Assembly (NCBI GenBank): GCA_020404485.1
Contig: DYDT01000070.1
Coordinates: 1 to 9,247, forward strand
Length of the DNA stretch: 9,247 nt
Source: Rickettsia endosymbiont of Diachasma alloeum
GTDB taxonomy: Bacteria; Pseudomonadota; Alphaproteobacteria; Rickettsiales; Rickettsiaceae
Reading direction: 5' to 3'
Below the pieces are notes generated by a model. The model was not told where the DNA came from. It made no database searches and saw nothing but the letters and a program-made list of their open reading frames with translations. Position 1 is the first letter of the stretch. Each line of letters opens with the position of its first letter. Below, one piece after another: positions 7,827 through 9,247 of the stretch. The position numbers and the translations under genes were made by a program.

Positions 7827-7858
7827 GGTTTAGAAAAATAACATTATACAAAACAACA

Positions 7859-8332
7859 ATGATAGTACTTGGGATTGATCCGGCACTTGGGAGTCTTGGC
7901 TGGGCAGTAGTAGCAAAGGAATCTACAAAGCTAAAATATTTAGCCAGCGGCGTTATCAAAACAAGTAGTAAAGACGAAATGCATAACAGGCTTGCCTTTA
8001 TCAATGACGTACTAGAAAAGGTGATATTAGAATATAAGCCGAATATGGCGGCGATTGAAGAAACGTTTGTTAATACTAATAGCGTAACTTCCTTAAAGCT
8101 TGGCTATGCAAGAGGTGCTATAATGTCGCTGATTGGTAGATATGGTTTAGACATGCGAGAATTCAAACCTAACACGATAAAAAAAACTGTTACAGGTTAT
8201 GGTCATGCTGAAAAGGATCAGGTTTTGCATATGATTAAGTTATTGCTGCTTGGTACTTCGGCAATTACCAACTCTGATGAGGCTGATGCCGTGGCAATCG
8301 CTTATACTTGTCTAGTTACAAAGAATTACTGA
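7859..8332 (+). CDS. ruvC: Holliday junction resolvase RuvC
   Basis: RuvC cuts four-way DNA junctions symmetrically during recombination and fork repair, acting with the RuvAB motor. The 157-residue RNase H-fold protein has the usual length and the acidic catalytic set: Asp7 (LGIDP), Glu67 (AAIEE), and Asp140 and Asp143 ([11 protein letters not shown]). KLGYARG (80-86) is another family hallmark. The glycine usual in the first motif (DPG) is Ala9 here. No Shine-Dalgarno precedes the ATG. A TATACA at 7845-7850 could be a -10 box, which would leave a leader of only a few bases. ruvA and ruvB are not adjacent; trmJ follows after one base and is probably co-transcribed. Confidence 0.96.
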   Translation: MIVLGIDPALGSLGWAVVAKESTKLKYLASGVIKTSSKDEMHNRLAFINDVLEKVILEYKPNMAAIEETFVNTNSVTSLKLGYARGAIMSLIGRYGLDMREFKPNTIKKTVTGYGHAEKDQVLHMIKLLLLGTSAITNSDEADAVAIAYTCLVTKNY

Positions 8333-8333
8333 A

Positions 8334-9029
8334 ATGAAGCCTATAATAATATTAGTTGCACCGCAAATGGGTGAGAATATAGGTGCTACCGCAAGAGCCA
8401 TGAAGAATTTTGGCTTAAATGAGCTTAGAATCATAGCCCCGAGAGATGGCTGGCCTAACGAGCAAGCACGTAGTAACGCAGTTGGAGCGGTCAATATAAT
8501 AGATAATGCAAAAATTTATGATAGCCTTGAGGAATGTATTAAAGACCTTGAATATCTGTATGCGACTACTTGTATCAAACGGGCGATGAATAAAGATTAT
8601 GTATTTTCACAAAATCTAACTTCCGATTATCCGAGTCTTGCAAAAGTCGGGATAATGTTTGGGCGGGAAAATAACGGGCTTAGCAACGAAGAAATTGCAT
8701 TTGCCAATAAGATTATCACTATTAATACCACGGAATTTAGTTCACTAAATATTGCTCAGGCAGTTATTATTGTATGCTATGAATTGTTTCGTAATTCCGA
8801 ATCAAGAGAAGATATTTATAATGTCCAAAAACTCGCTACTAAAGAGGAAATAGACCATTTCCTAATCAATTTATTCAGTAAATTAGACAAAACCGGATTC
8901 TTTAAAATTCCGGAAAGAAAGTCTATTATGCAGCAAAACATCACCAATATATTTATGCGTATAAATAACCTCTCTACCCCTGAAATCCAAACCCTACAAG
9001 GTATCATAAAATCTTTGAATAATTTTTAA
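8334..9029 (+). CDS. trmJ: tRNA (cytidine/uridine-2'-O-)-methyltransferase TrmJ-like (SPOUT family)
   Basis: This is a SPOUT (TrmH-type) RNA 2'-O-methyltransferase. E. coli TrmJ methylates position 32 of several tRNAs using S-adenosylmethionine. The 231-residue protein shows motif 1 NIGATARAMKNFG (15-27) with the RNA-contacting Asn15 and Arg21, motif 2 VGIMFGRENNGLSNEEI (105-121) and motif 3 SLNIAQAVIIVCYE (137-150), the latter two forming the trefoil-knot cofactor pocket. Residues about 155-231 are a helical C-terminal extension, as in TrmJ. The start lies one base after the ruvC stop. Family membership is firm; the exact target base (TrmJ rather than another TrmH-group enzyme) follows from overall similarity and length. 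Confidence 0.85.
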   Translation: MKPIIILVAPQMGENIGATARAMKNFGLNELRIIAPRDGWPNEQARSNAVGAVNIIDNAKIYDSLEECIKDLEYLYATTCIKRAMNKDYVFSQNLTSDYPSLAKVGIMFGRENNGLSNEEIAFANKIITINTTEFSSLNIAQAVIIVCYELFRNSESREDIYNVQKLATKEEIDHFLINLFSKLDKTGFFKIPERKSIMQQNITNIFMRINNLSTPEIQTLQGIIKSLNNF

Positions 9030-9139
9030 TGATTTTCATGAATTCTATCAATGATGTCTAGAAGCTTTTTGAGCTCAGGAACATAAGTTCTTATTCGATT
9101 ATAAATTTCATCGGCAAGTTTTTCATTATAAACGCTAAT
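9026..9139 (-). pseudogene. Probable remnant of a minus-strand gene (C-terminal piece)
   Basis: Read on the minus strand, 9139 down to 9026 gives 37 open codons ending in TAA, with a helical, charged sequence (ISVYNEKLADEIYNRIR and then TYVPELKKLLDIIDRIHENH). There is no Met, Val or Leu start in a useful place, and an in-frame TAA (9142-9140) lies directly before it, so it cannot be an intact gene. It looks like the surviving tail of a degraded gene convergent with trmJ; its stop overlaps the trmJ stop codon. I do not recognise the family. Confidence 0.35.
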
Positions 9140-9191
9140 TTAGGATAAGGGATAGATAAAAAGGTTAGAGATAAAGGGTTTCAAGGTGAAG

Positions 9192-9241
9192 CATGTTGAG
9201 TTATGATAGATTTTTTAATAAAAGATCAGTAACTCAACATG
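9192..9241. repeat. Perfect 12-base inverted repeat at the right end
   Basis: CATGTTGAGTTA (9192-9203) and TAACTCAACATG (9230-9241) are exact inverse complements separated by 26 AT-rich bases. On the + strand the stem is followed by an A run, not a T run, so it is not a standard + strand terminator. It could be a stem-loop of a neighbouring gene outside the window, an operator, or another palindromic repeat; it shares no obvious sequence with the two elements at 5184 and 7718. Confidence 0.6.
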
Positions 9242-9247
9242 AAAAAA

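Noticed and set aside
7759..8004. Minus-strand open frame spanning the second palindromic element and ruvC
   Set aside because: It is half repeat and half antisense of ruvC catalytic sequence, so it is a by-product of both.
1..9247. Defence system, prophage, CRISPR array, tRNA or rRNA gene
   Set aside because: All intact genes are assigned to housekeeping families, no spaced direct repeats were seen, and no tRNA cloverleaf or rRNA sequence was recognised.

Overview
This is an AT-rich window made almost entirely of housekeeping genes, and it looks like a chromosomal segment of a Rickettsia species. Three things point to Rickettsia: the gene content and wording of the proteins (an LpxD starting [14 protein letters not shown], a 78-residue GapR/DUF2312 protein, isolated secF and nuoF genes), the low coding GC, and two intergenic copies of a Rickettsia-palindromic-element-like repeat. 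The species cannot be fixed from the sequence alone.

Layout. Positions 1-285 are a non-coding leader with a plausible sigma-70 promoter and perhaps the remains of a decayed gene. Positions 286-2558 hold the lipid A/fatty acid cluster lpxD-fabZ-lpxA on the + strand, packed with 0 and 11 bases between genes. A strong hairpin overlaps the lpxA stop codon. The convergent small gene gapR (2630-2866, - strand) codes for a nucleoid protein. It is divergent from secF (2941-3861), a SecDF translocase subunit, and secF is followed by nuoF (3929-5206), the NADH/FMN subunit of complex I. Next comes a palindromic repeat that supplies the nuoF stop codon. The compact lepB-rnc-era block (5353-7707) has overlapping junctions. 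A second, inverted copy of the same repeat follows, then ruvC-trmJ (7859-9029). The right end (9030-9247) has no intact gene; it holds a likely minus-strand gene remnant and a perfect 12-bp inverted repeat with a 26-base loop.

Functionally the cluster covers outer-membrane lipid A synthesis (LpxA, LpxD) with the shared hydroxyacyl-ACP branch point (FabZ), protein export and signal-peptide removal (SecF, LepB), respiration (NuoF), RNA processing, ribosome maturation and tRNA modification (Rnc, Era, TrmJ), recombination (RuvC) and chromosome organisation (GapR). The partners usually encoded next to these genes (secD beside secF; nuoE/nuoG beside nuoF; lpxB after lpxA; ruvA/ruvB after ruvC) are absent here, consistent with the scattered operons of reduced Rickettsia genomes.

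I found no sign of a new multi-gene system, phage, CRISPR array or defence locus. The points most worth a second look are the palindromic element that reaches into the nuoF coding end, its inverted partner across lepB-rnc-era, an unusual Asn at a metal-ligand position of RNase III, and the unexplained inverted repeats at 2549-2582 and 9192-9241.
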